Assembly: GCA_018056045.1 (NCBI GenBank)
Contig: JAGPGI010000150.1
Location: 1-6,882 of the forward strand
Source: Paracoccus sp. (in: a-proteobacteria)
Lineage (GTDB): Bacteria; Pseudomonadota; Alphaproteobacteria; Rhodobacterales; Rhodobacteraceae
Direction of reading: 5' to 3'
DNA length: 6,882 nt
Shown here: in pieces, positions 1 to 6,155 of the stretch
Numbering within the stretch: the stretch's first letter is position 1
How the letters are laid out: each line of letters opens with the position of its first letter
Program-made: the position numbers and the translations under genes
Notes under the pieces: model-generated
The model's database searches: none
Told to the model about the DNA's origin: nothing
Seen by the model: the letters and a program-made list of their open reading frames with translations, nothing else

Positions 1-630
1 GGTCTGGCGCGGCTCGAACACCCCCGCACCCACCAGGGTCCAGCCGGGTTGGTAGTAATGAAAATCCGCCGGATCGACGATGGCGATGTCCAGATCGGGC
101 TTGCGCCGCAGCAGGCTGGCGGCGGTGGCGATCCCGGCAGCGCCGCCGCCGATGATCACCACCTGATGATGGGCATCGCCGGCCTCGGGGGTCGGCAGCC
201 GGCCGCCATTGGCGACCCGGCGCGCGATGCCCGACAGGTCATATCCGGCCGCAGCGGTTGTCGCCAGCAGGTCCGACACCGGCTTGCTGTCGGCCTGGGC
301 CAGGGCCCACAGCATGGCCGATCGGGTGCCGCTGCGGCAATGGGCCAGCACCGGCCCGGGCAGTTCGCGCAGTGCCTTGCGGAAGGCCTGCACATCCTGA
401 TCGGTCACCGCGCCCGACGCCACCGGCACGTAGCGGGTCTCAAGTCCGGCCTGGTTCGCCGCGGCCTGTATTTCAGCGAAGGAGGGCTGATCGGGGCCCT
501 CGCCATCGGGCCGGTTGGTGATGATGGCACGAAAGCCCTGCGCGGCCAGATCGGGGATGTCCTCGGGGCGGATCTGCCCGGCCACGGCCACCTTGTCGTC
601 CAGCGTCTTGACGTGAAGTTTGTCGGTCAT
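1..630 (-). CDS. TIGR01244 (DUF442) domain fused to SQR-like FAD oxidoreductase (3' end beyond window)
   Basis: Reading the minus strand from the ATG at 630 gives 210 uninterrupted residues that run off the window edge, so the C-terminus is missing. Residues 1-140 form a DUF442/TIGR01244 domain (starts [20 protein letters not shown]), with a cysteine-phosphatase/rhodanese-like loop HCRSGTRS whose nucleophile is Cys98. A second domain begins near residue 155 with a Rossmann dinucleotide motif, [14 protein letters not shown] (glycines 161-166), followed by [13 protein letters not shown] from residue 191, a stretch typical of sulfide:quinone oxidoreductases. In known SQRs the flavoprotein oxidises sulfide and passes electrons to quinone; the N-terminal domain is thought to handle sulfur transfer. 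The redox cysteines of the flavin domain lie outside the window and cannot be checked. GGGAGG 7-8 bp upstream supports the start. It lies 23 bp after the persulfide dioxygenase gene and is the last visible gene of the operon. The fusion is clear; the substrate is inferred. Confidence 0.87.
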   Translation of the reverse strand, partial: MTDKLHVKTLDDKVAVAGQIRPEDIPDLAAQGFRAIITNRPDGEGPDQPSFAEIQAAANQAGLETRYVPVASGAVTDQDVQAFRKALRELPGPVLAHCRSGTRSAMLWALAQADSKPVSDLLATTAAAGYDLSGIARRVANGGRLPTPEAGDAHHQVVIIGGGAAGIATAASLLRRKPDLDIAIVDPADFHYYQPGWTLVGAGVFEPRQT

Positions 631-653
631 GAAGATCCCTCCCGCGGGTCCAG

Positions 654-1601
654 TCAAAGCTTGTTGATCGGCACGCGCAGAACCTTGTCGCCGTTCTTGT
701 CCTCGGGCAGGTGCCCGGCGCGGATGTTGGTCTGGATCGACGGTATGATCAGCCGGGGCATGCCCAGGGTGGCATCGCGTTCGGTCCGGAACCGGATGAA
801 ATCCTCGCGGGTCTTGCCCGCGCCGACATGGATGTTGCTGGCCTTTTCCTCGGCCACGGTGGTTTCCCACCGGATCTCGCGACCGCCGGGGGCGTAATCG
901 TGGCACATGAACAGGCGCATGTCGTCGGGCAGGGCCAGCACCTTCATGATCGAATCATACAGCGTGCCGGCGTCGCCGCCCGGGAAATCGGCCCGCGCCG
1001 ATCCACCATCAGGCATGAACAGCGTGTCACCCACGAAGGCGGCATCCCCGATGACATGGGTCATGCAGGCCGGGGTGTGGCCGGGCGTGTGCATGACAAA
1101 CGCCTGCATGGTGCCGATCATGTAGGTGTCGCCGTCCTTGAACAGCGCATCGAACTGGCTGCCGTCGCGCTGGAACTCGGTGCCTTCGTTGAAGATCTTG
1201 CCGAAGACGTCCTGCACGATGCGGATATTCTCGCCGATGCCGATCTTGCCACCCAACCTTTCCTGGATGTAGGGCGCGGCCGACAGGTGGTCGGCATGGG
1301 CGTGGGTCTCGATGATCCATTCCAGCGTCAGCCCGCGCTCGCGGACCCGCGCGATCATGGCGTCGGCGTGGCGAAAGGCGATCCGCCCGGCCGCGTAATC
1401 CAGATCCATCACGCTGTCGATGATCGCGCAAGAGGTCGAGGCGGGATCCTTGACGATATAGCTGATCGTGTTGGTGTCCTCGTCGAAAAAGCCCTCGACG
1501 TCGGGATGCACGGTCATGTCCACCGGATAATCGGTGATCGGACGCGCGATGGCGGTGGCCATCTTTCGGTCATGCTCTTCGGCGTTGAAGCGGTCGTTCA
1601 T
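654..1601 (-). CDS. MBL-fold persulfide dioxygenase (ETHE1/Blh-type)
   Basis: This 315-residue protein has a complete metallo-beta-lactamase fold signature. THAHADH (99-105) supplies His100, His102, Asp104 and His105; HTPGHTP supplies His175; GDTLF supplies Asp192; and His234 lies in MCHDY. By comparison with ETHE1, His100, His175 and Asp192 are the expected mononuclear iron ligands. The stretch [16 protein letters not shown] (203-218) matches the ETHE1/Blh substrate-site region (RTDFQ-type). The expected reaction is oxygen-dependent oxidation of glutathione persulfide to sulfite in the cytoplasm. I chose the ATG at 1601 because AGAGG lies about 8 bp upstream; the alternative Met14 at 1562 has a weaker leader. 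It sits 39 bp after a YeeE-type gene and 23 bp before the DUF442-flavoprotein, consistent with one transcript. In Agrobacterium and Xylella Blh the DUF442 domain is fused to this enzyme, whereas here it is on the neighbour. A glyoxalase II activity is less likely given the context. Confidence 0.9.
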   Translation of the reverse strand: MNDRFNAEEHDRKMATAIARPITDYPVDMTVHPDVEGFFDEDTNTISYIVKDPASTSCAIIDSVMDLDYAAGRIAFRHADAMIARVRERGLTLEWIIETHAHADHLSAAPYIQERLGGKIGIGENIRIVQDVFGKIFNEGTEFQRDGSQFDALFKDGDTYMIGTMQAFVMHTPGHTPACMTHVIGDAAFVGDTLFMPDGGSARADFPGGDAGTLYDSIMKVLALPDDMRLFMCHDYAPGGREIRWETTVAEEKASNIHVGAGKTREDFIRFRTERDATLGMPRLIIPSIQTNIRAGHLPEDKNGDKVLRVPINKL

Positions 1602-1640
1602 GGTCGTCCTCTCTGTCTGTCTCTCTGATAGTGTGTCGGA

Positions 1641-2078
1641 TCAGGCCGTGGCCGATCGCGGCAGAAGGGGAAGCCCCCGCACGAGGCGCGCCAGCCCCAG
1701 GCCGACGATCACCGCCGCGACGAACAACGCGACTTCCCAGCGGCCCGTGCCCAGGGCCGGGATCGCCGCGCCGGGGCAAAAGCCGGCGATGCCCCAGCCG
1801 ATCCCGAACAGGGCCGATCCGCCGATCAGGCGCAGGTCGATCTGGCGCGCGGTGGGCAGCTGGAAAGCGCGCTCGAACAGCGGGGCAGGGCGGCGCCAGA
1901 CAAGGCGATAGCCGATGAAGGTGACCGTGACCGCGCCGCCCATGACGAAGGCCAGCGACGGATCCCAGGTTCCGGCGATATCGAAGAAGTTCAACACCTT
2001 GGCCGGATTCATCATGCCGGAAATTGCGATCCCCAGCCCGAAGACCAGCCCGGTAAGCCAGGCATAGACAAGTTTCAT
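1641..2078 (-). CDS. YeeE/YedE-type sulfur transporter subunit (DUF6691-like half)
   Basis: This 145-residue integral membrane protein (starts MKLVYAWLTGLVFGLGIAIS) resembles the shorter partner of paired YeeE/YedE proteins. Hydrophobic segments lie at about 3-20, 42-58, 85-104 and 116-131. The motifs SGMMNPAKVLNF (20-31) and GIGWGIAGFCPG (92-103, Cys101) are typical of the family; in the single-chain homologue TsuA, conserved membrane cysteines carry thiosulfate across the inner membrane. The reading frame extends upstream to an ATG at 2108, but that would overlap the preceding gene by about 25 bp. GGAGG at 2087-2091 sits 8 bp before the ATG at 2078, so I use the shorter form. It starts 4 bp after the previous stop, suggesting translational coupling and assembly with that protein. 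Whether it imports thiosulfate or moves sulfide or persulfide cannot be told from sequence. Confidence 0.87.
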   Translation of the reverse strand: MKLVYAWLTGLVFGLGIAISGMMNPAKVLNFFDIAGTWDPSLAFVMGGAVTVTFIGYRLVWRRPAPLFERAFQLPTARQIDLRLIGGSALFGIGWGIAGFCPGAAIPALGTGRWEVALFVAAVIVGLGLARLVRGLPLLPRSATA

Positions 2079-2082
2079 GCGC

Positions 2083-2514
2083 TCAGCCTCCGAACACGTG
2101 ACGGACAAGATAGACAGTGATCGCCGCGGTCAGCATGAAGGTCGGCACCGCAACCAGCGAGCGGGCCGACAGCCGCGACAGCCCGCAAACCCCGTGACCC
2201 GAGGTGCAGCCCGAACCCAGGCTTGCCCCGAAACCCACGATTACCCCGCCGATCGCGATCATCGGCCAGCTGACCGGAACCTGCAGCGGCGGCCACTGGC
2301 CAGCCACCAGAAAGATCAGCCCCGGCGCCAGCACCATTCCCAGCACCATCGCCGCACGCCATCCGAATTCCGAGCCGTTCTCGGCAAAGACAAAGCCGCC
2401 AAGGATGCCGGTGGCCCCCAGAATACGGCCGAGGCCCGCCATCAGCATGACCGCGGCCAGCCCGATCAGGGCGCCGCCCAGCAGCGACTGAACTGGAGTG
2501 AACATGGTCTCCAT
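2083..2514 (-). CDS. YeeE/YedE-type sulfur transporter subunit (Cys-rich half)
   Basis: This 143-residue membrane protein has hydrophobic segments at about 8-30, 52-72, 84-100 and 118-138. Its signature is GSGCTSGHGVCGLSRLS (100-116), with Cys103 and Cys110. This Cys- and Gly-rich motif marks the YeeE/YedE sulfur-transport family, including the PmpA proteins of BigR-regulated sulfide operons. It probably pairs with the next gene to form the equivalent of one full-length transporter. The ATG at 2514 has AAGGA 8 bp upstream; Met4 would leave the only purine run too close to the start. The gene begins 1 bp after the stop of the DUF2892 gene and ends 4 bp before the next start, the tightest packing in the operon. 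The family is clear, while the direction and substrate of transport are inferred from the neighbouring sulfide-oxidation genes. Confidence 0.9.
   Translation of the reverse strand: METMFTPVQSLLGGALIGLAAVMLMAGLGRILGATGILGGFVFAENGSEFGWRAAMVLGMVLAPGLIFLVAGQWPPLQVPVSWPMIAIGGVIVGFGASLGSGCTSGHGVCGLSRLSARSLVAVPTFMLTAAITVYLVRHVFGG
2087..2091 (-). promoter_or_regulatory. ribosome binding site deciding the start of the second YeeE-type gene
   Basis: GGAGG on the minus strand lies 8 bp before the ATG at 2078 and just inside the 3' end of the preceding gene, whose stop is at 2083-2085. It favours the 145-residue protein over a 155-residue form starting at 2108. Confidence 0.75.
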
Positions 2515-2515
2515 C

Positions 2516-2728
2516 TCAGCAGTCCTTGCAGGTCTTGACGCCGATCAGTCGGTACAGCGGGCAATTGCCCACGACGGAAGTCACCAGCATGATCACGCCA
2601 ACCACCACGGCCAGCCAGAACAGGCCGCCCTGGGCGAAGGCGGTCGTCGAGAAGAACGCAAGCCACAAGGCCATCAGGCCGATGACGATGCGCAGGGCGC
2701 GGTCGAGTGTTCCCATGTTCCTGGACAT
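2516..2728 (-). CDS. DUF2892 (YgaP-type) inner membrane protein
   Basis: This 70-residue protein (starts MSRNMGTLDRALRIVIGLMA) matches the DUF2892 family, which forms the membrane part of the rhodanese YgaP and also occurs as a stand-alone protein. It has the family's N-terminal basic N-x-G-x-x-D-R region, two hydrophobic segments (about 10-27 and 35-54), and the typical ending GNCPLYRLIGVKTC followed by KDC, giving Cys56, Cys67 and Cys70. There is no rhodanese domain. The frame continues upstream to an ATG at 2803, but AGGAG 8 bp before the ATG at 2728 and family length favour the short form. It is the first gene of the sulfide operon and is followed after 1 bp by a YeeE-type gene. The biochemical role of the free-standing family is unknown; the cysteines and neighbours suggest persulfide-linked membrane transfer. 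Confidence 0.88.
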   Translation of the reverse strand: MSRNMGTLDRALRIVIGLMALWLAFFSTTAFAQGGLFWLAVVVGVIMLVTSVVGNCPLYRLIGVKTCKDC

Positions 2729-2736
2729 GTCTGCAG

Positions 2737-2741
2737 CTCCT
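2737..2741 (-). promoter_or_regulatory. ribosome binding site deciding the start of the DUF2892 gene
   Basis: AGGAG, within AGAGGAG on the minus strand, sits 8 bp before the ATG at 2728. It supports a 70-residue product over the longer frame opening at 2803. Confidence 0.75.
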
Positions 2742-2786
2742 CTTGAATGTGTTCCGGCAATATGCGCCTTGCGACCGCCGATAACA

Positions 2787-2799
2787 GTGACAAGGTCAC
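2787..2799. promoter_or_regulatory. perfect palindrome GTGAC-N3-GTCAC, candidate operator for the sulfide operon
   Basis: GTGAC (2787-2791) and GTCAC (2795-2799) form a perfect inverted repeat around AAG, about 60-70 bp upstream of the first operon start, where an operator would be expected. It resembles a CRP box (TGTGA-N6-TCACA), but its odd-length centre is one base short of the usual spacing, so assignment to the Crp/Fnr family is doubtful. No strong -35/-10 pair could be named on the minus strand; the best -10-like hexamer downstream is CATATT. A chance palindrome remains possible. Confidence 0.35.
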
Positions 2800-2811
2800 A
2801 CAACCGCCGCC

Positions 2812-2861
2812 ATGGGCGAAAAAACCCATTCGGAACCTGCAGCTGGCGGCGATGCGCCGCC
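2812..2861 (-). terminator. hairpin pair after the Crp/Fnr remnant, possible terminator
   Basis: On the minus strand, 11 bp after the remnant's stop codon, GGCGGCG and CGCCGCC form a perfect 7-bp stem around a 3-nt loop (2845-2861). Downstream, ATGGG and CCCAT (2812-2829) enclose a loop containing six T residues. The T run is not directly behind the strong stem, so this is not a canonical intrinsic terminator. It could instead attenuate read-through from the regulator gene, or transposon-derived transcription, into the sulfide operon. Confidence 0.3.
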
Positions 2862-2871
2862 CCAGGCGCGG

Positions 2872-3071
2872 TCAGCCGCTCGCGGCGAAACGGGCCAGCG
2901 CGTCGGGTTGCAGCAGACGTACGCGGCCCCGGCCCTGTTCCAGCCAGCCGCGCTTCTGGAATTCATGCAGCTGACGCGAAACGACCTCGCGCGCGGTCCC
3001 CAGTTCGGTGGCGATGTCGTGATGGGTTGCCTGCACCACCCCGTCGTCATCCGCGATCTTGACCAGACGCT
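2872..3071 (-). pseudogene. Crp/Fnr-family regulator, C-terminal DNA-binding remnant
   Basis: The minus strand from 3069 to the TGA at 2872-2874 encodes 65 residues beginning RLVKIADDDGVVQATHHDIA. This matches the winged helix-turn-helix of Crp/Fnr regulators: THHDIATELG is the first helix, TAREVVSRQLHEFQKRGWLE contains the recognition helix, and GRGRVRLLQPDAL is the wing and tail. A full protein is usually about 220-240 residues, so the whole cyclic-nucleotide-binding-like sensor domain is missing. The frame runs into the transposon's inverted repeat and meets a TAG at 3100-3102 with no ATG in between, so a functional regulator is not expected. It is upstream of and co-directional with the sulfide operon, separated by 143 bp, and may have been its regulator. 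The missing N-terminal part is not on the far side of the transposon, so it was lost or moved elsewhere. Confidence 0.85.
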
Positions 3072-3109
3072 GGGGTCTGATGCCGGAGGGGGCAGAATCC
3101 TACGCTAAG
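3072..3109 (+). repeat. Tn3-family terminal inverted repeat, left
   Basis: This 38-bp end begins GGGGTCTGATGCC and finishes CTACGCTAAG. It is identical at all 38 positions to the reverse complement of the right end, and identity stops at the next base on either side. The tnpA stop codon (3105-3107 on the minus strand) is inside it. Confidence 0.97.
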
Positions 3110-5990
3110 CCCTTTTCGGCCACCTGTATTCGCCAGTGAGGAGGATATGGGCCCAACCGAGTGGCGAGGTGTGCGCCAGAAGGTTTGGTGAGCATCTCAG
3201 GCCTTCGCGTCGGCGGCCAGCGACGGCCTGGCCGAGATGTTTGGTGTTCCAGTAGATGACGATCGCGGCGAGGAGGTTCAGCCCGGCCATGCGGAAGTGC
3301 TGGCCTTCGGAGGTGCGATCACGGATTTCACCTTGGCGGCCGATGCGGAGTGCGTTCTTCAAGGCGTGGTGAGCCTCACCCTTGTTGAGGCCGATCTGGG
3401 CGCGGCGTTGCATGTCGGCATCGAGTAACCAGTCGATGATGAAGAGCGTCCGTTCGACCCGTCCTATTTCCCGCAAGGTCACCGCCAGCTCGTGCTGTCT
3501 GGGATAGGATGCGAACTTCCGCAGCAGCTGGCTGGGCGGCATGGCCCCTGACGCCATGGTCGCCACGCTGCGCAGTATATCCGGCCAGTTTGCCACAATG
3601 AGACGTTCCTTGATCTTGCCCCCGATCAGCCCCTTCAGCTCTTTCGGGCAGGAGGCCGGATCGAAGAGGTAGAGGCGCTTTGATGGCAGGTCGCGGATGC
3701 GGGGAATGAACTGGAACCCCAGCAGCGCGGTCACCGCGAAGACGTGGTCGGTGAAGCCGCCGGTATCGGCATACTGCTCGCGGATTTTCTGACCGGCGTC
3801 GGTCAGAAGCAAGCCATCGAGGATGTAGGGCGCTTCGTTCACGGTGGCCGGGATGGTCTGTGTGGCGAAGGGTCCGAACTGGTCGGAGACGTGGGTATAG
3901 GCCTTCAGCCCGGGTTCATGGCCGTACTTGGCGTTGATCAGGTTCATCGCCTCGCCCTGACGCGTTGTCGGGAAGAACTGGCCGTCGCTCGAAGCGCTCT
4001 GCCCGCCGCCCCAGAACCGCGCCATCGGCAACCTCGACTGCCCTTCGATCACCGTGGCCAGGGCGCGCGCCATTGCTTCGCTTTCGACGTGCCATCGCGA
4101 CAGGCGTGAGAGTTGGAAAAAGTCGTGCGTGTTCGTGGCCCCGGCCATCTTGCTGAGGCCGAGATTCAGCCCCTCGGAAAGCAACACGTTCAGCAGGCCG
4201 ATCCTGTCCTTGCAGGGCACGCCGGTGCGCAGATGGGTAAAGGCCTCGGTGAAGCCAATCTCATCGTCCACCTCCAACAGAAGATCGGTGACCCTGACTT
4301 CCGGCAGGCGGCGATAGAGATCGAGAACCAGCGCATCGGCTTCCTCGGGAACCGCGGCGGTCAGCCGGTCGATTTTCAAGGTGCCGTCCTCGATAGAGCC
4401 ACCGGGGATTGCCCCGGCCCTAGCCGCACGCGCCAGGCGATGCAGGGCGTCAGCCATTCGGGCTTTGCGGTCGGCCAGCCAGGTTTCCGGCTCGAACGGC
4501 ATGGCCAGCCTCGGCGTGGCGCGGGCGACGTCGACCGGGACCAGCGCTTCCTTCAGGTCGCCATACCTGCGCGAATGCGCCAGCCAGATATCACCGGAAC
4601 GGAAGGCTTCGCGCAGATGGAACAGGACCGCGACCTCCCATATCCGGTGCTCATCTTCGCCATCCAGGTGGCGGTGCCACTTCGAGGCGCGGCGCAGAAA
4701 GGTCAGCGGCCGGACGTCTGGTGTCGCCGTGCCCGCGATGACCGCGCTTGCCGCCAGCAGCGGCTCCGCCACGGGCGCGGCACAGATGTCGAGTACCCGC
4801 AGCATGCGCGGCGCATAACGCCGGAAGCGATGATATCCGTGACCGACATGCGCCAGCGGATCAGCGGCAAACGTGTCGGTCAGTTGAGCGGCCGTGGCGA
4901 CAAGCCCCTTGAGGGATATCCAGCCGCCGGCATTGCCGACGGCCTCTTCGAGAGAGGCCCGATCCTCATGCGCTTCCAGGAGCGCCGCTCCCAATGTCCT
5001 GAAGGATTGCAGGGTGTCCTTCAGCGCCGATCTGGCATCGTCCATCCGGGCGTCACATCGTGACTTCGCCTCGCGCCAGGTCTTGCCCACGATGCGGTCA
5101 TGGGTCTCGACGACAGCGTCAGCAATGGCGCAGCGCCATTCCAGCGCGCAGACCGCAAGGATGGCGAGGCGGCGGTCACCCGAGATATCCCTCAGATCGC
5201 CTGCGAAGTATCGCTCTCCCTGCCGACGAAGGCGGGCAACGCGGTGTGGCGGCACATCCGCCAGAATGCCCCGGTCCAGCGCCAGCGCGCGCAGGTATTC
5301 CAGCCGGTCCAGAAGGCGGTTCATGTCGGCCGAATTCTGCCCGGTTTCGAACTGGCGCAGCCAGACGAAGCGCGTGACCGAGCCACCCGCATCTTCGGTC
5401 AGAAGGGCATCGAGCCGCGTTCGCATGTCATCGTCCAACTGACCGGCGACCCTGGCATCGACCCGCCGTTCAGCCGCGACAAGCGCATCCGCGCAAAGCC
5501 GCTCGATGACCGTGATTCCGGGCAGGATGGTCTGAGCCGCCCGGCACTGCTCGACGAAGCGCCGTGCCAGATCCTCGTTCGACCGGGCAGTTTCGGCCGC
5601 GCCTTCAAGCCAGGCCTTCAGGTCCCGGGCGCCCCGCCCGGTGAACATCTTGTAACCGTAGATGGCGCGCAAGGCGGCCAGGTGCTCATGCCGGGTCTCC
5701 TCGCGGGCGGCGTAGCCGGCCAATTCGTCGGGCCTTATCCCAAGCTGCGCTGCCAGAAAGCGTGTGACTGCTAACGGAATGACCTCGCCCGGCGCCAGCA
5801 ACCGCCCGGGATATCGCAGCGCGCATAGTTGCAACGCAAAACCGAAGCGATTGTGGGAACGGCGACGGGCATGGATGAGCTCCAGATCGTCGTCTGCCAG
5901 CGTGTAGTGGCGCAGCATCGACGCTTCATCGGTCGGCAGATCGAACAATGCCGCCCGTTGGCGGTCGGTCAGAATGCTGCGTCTTGGCAT
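3105..5990 (-). CDS. tnpA: Tn3-family transposase TnpA
   Basis: This 961-residue protein is near the usual 960-1,010 residues for the family. The N-terminus (MPRRSILTDRQRAALFDLP, about 1-165) matches the DUF4158 DNA-binding region that recognises the terminal repeats. The C-terminal half is the Tn3 DDE nuclease domain: SSDGQFFPTT with Asp669 is the likely first catalytic residue; YADTGGFTDHVF supplies the second, at Asp742 or Asp748; and SEGQHFRMAGLNLL with Glu895 is the likely third, followed by the conserved IVIYWNT (910-916). The frame is intact, so the enzyme is probably active in replicative transposition (cointegrate formation). Translation starts at the ATG at 5990; only a weak purine run (GAAAGA) precedes it, consistent with low expression. 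A -10-like TATGAT lies on the minus strand at 6090-6095 without a clear -35. The protein ends WPKRA, with its TAG at 3105-3107 inside the left repeat. Transcription is divergent from tnpR. Confidence 0.97.
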   Translation of the reverse strand: MPRRSILTDRQRAALFDLPTDEASMLRHYTLADDDLELIHARRRSHNRFGFALQLCALRYPGRLLAPGEVIPLAVTRFLAAQLGIRPDELAGYAAREETRHEHLAALRAIYGYKMFTGRGARDLKAWLEGAAETARSNEDLARRFVEQCRAAQTILPGITVIERLCADALVAAERRVDARVAGQLDDDMRTRLDALLTEDAGGSVTRFVWLRQFETGQNSADMNRLLDRLEYLRALALDRGILADVPPHRVARLRRQGERYFAGDLRDISGDRRLAILAVCALEWRCAIADAVVETHDRIVGKTWREAKSRCDARMDDARSALKDTLQSFRTLGAALLEAHEDRASLEEAVGNAGGWISLKGLVATAAQLTDTFAADPLAHVGHGYHRFRRYAPRMLRVLDICAAPVAEPLLAASAVIAGTATPDVRPLTFLRRASKWHRHLDGEDEHRIWEVAVLFHLREAFRSGDIWLAHSRRYGDLKEALVPVDVARATPRLAMPFEPETWLADRKARMADALHRLARAARAGAIPGGSIEDGTLKIDRLTAAVPEEADALVLDLYRRLPEVRVTDLLLEVDDEIGFTEAFTHLRTGVPCKDRIGLLNVLLSEGLNLGLSKMAGATNTHDFFQLSRLSRWHVESEAMARALATVIEGQSRLPMARFWGGGQSASSDGQFFPTTRQGEAMNLINAKYGHEPGLKAYTHVSDQFGPFATQTIPATVNEAPYILDGLLLTDAGQKIREQYADTGGFTDHVFAVTALLGFQFIPRIRDLPSKRLYLFDPASCPKELKGLIGGKIKERLIVANWPDILRSVATMASGAMPPSQLLRKFASYPRQHELAVTLREIGRVERTLFIIDWLLDADMQRRAQIGLNKGEAHHALKNALRIGRQGEIRDRTSEGQHFRMAGLNLLAAIVIYWNTKHLGQAVAGRRREGLRCSPNLLAHTSPLGWAHILLTGEYRWPKRA

Positions 5991-6155
5991 GGCGATCTTT
6001 CAGGAAATCGTGATGGACGACCGTCCGTAAGGGGATCGGTGAGCGGACATGGGGCGAGAGAGTTGAGAACGGTATGGAAACCACACTCCATCATATCTCG
6101 TATAGATGGTACGATTTGATTCGCATATGCCACCCCTTATCCGTACACTCTCGGC
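5991..6155. other. res-like intergenic region (resolution site and divergent promoters)
   Basis: The 165 bp between tnpA and tnpR should hold the resolvase binding sites and both promoters. At 6022-6049 a 28-bp segment has opposed ends, CGTCCG and CGGACA (GTCCG-N16-CGGAC), the length and end pattern (TGTC-like) of a resolvase subsite. At 6098-6114 TCGTA-N7-TACGA is a perfect dyad in the AT-rich middle and could belong to another subsite. At 6015-6026 GGACG-AC-CGTCC is also palindromic and overlaps the first segment. A third subsite may lie near 6119-6146, where the right arm reads as TGTACGGATA on the minus strand, but this match is loose. I cannot assign the crossover site. Location is inferred from Tn3-family organisation; the dyads are seen directly. 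Confidence 0.6.

Noticed and set aside
49..897. Plus-strand open frame of 282 residues at the left edge
   Set aside because: It crosses two well-supported minus-strand genes and their junction, and its translation is low-complexity, so it is a shadow frame.
711..1628. Long open frame on the plus strand (305 residues) opposite the persulfide dioxygenase
   Set aside because: It is the antisense shadow of a well-recognised enzyme in GC-rich DNA. Its composition is low-complexity (Gly, Asp, His, Arg) with no recognisable family.
1605..1629. Short CTGT/CTCT repetition in the leader of the persulfide dioxygenase gene
   Set aside because: There are only about two to three imperfect units, too few to support a phase-variable repeat; the purine-rich minus strand more simply supplies the ribosome binding site.
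2745..2754. GAA-N4-TTC near the operon start as a possible BigR/SqrR-type site
   Set aside because: The dyad is only three bases per arm and the spacing does not fit the ATTC-N8-GAAT pattern I associate with SqrR; chance occurrence is likely.
2796..3050. Minus-strand frame of 84 residues near the regulator remnant
   Set aside because: It is out of frame with the clear Crp/Fnr helix-turn-helix encoded at 2872-3071.
4113..5063. Plus-strand open frame of 316 residues inside tnpA, plus shorter ones around it
   Set aside because: These lie wholly within the intact transposase on the other strand and match no family; they come from codon bias in GC-rich sequence.
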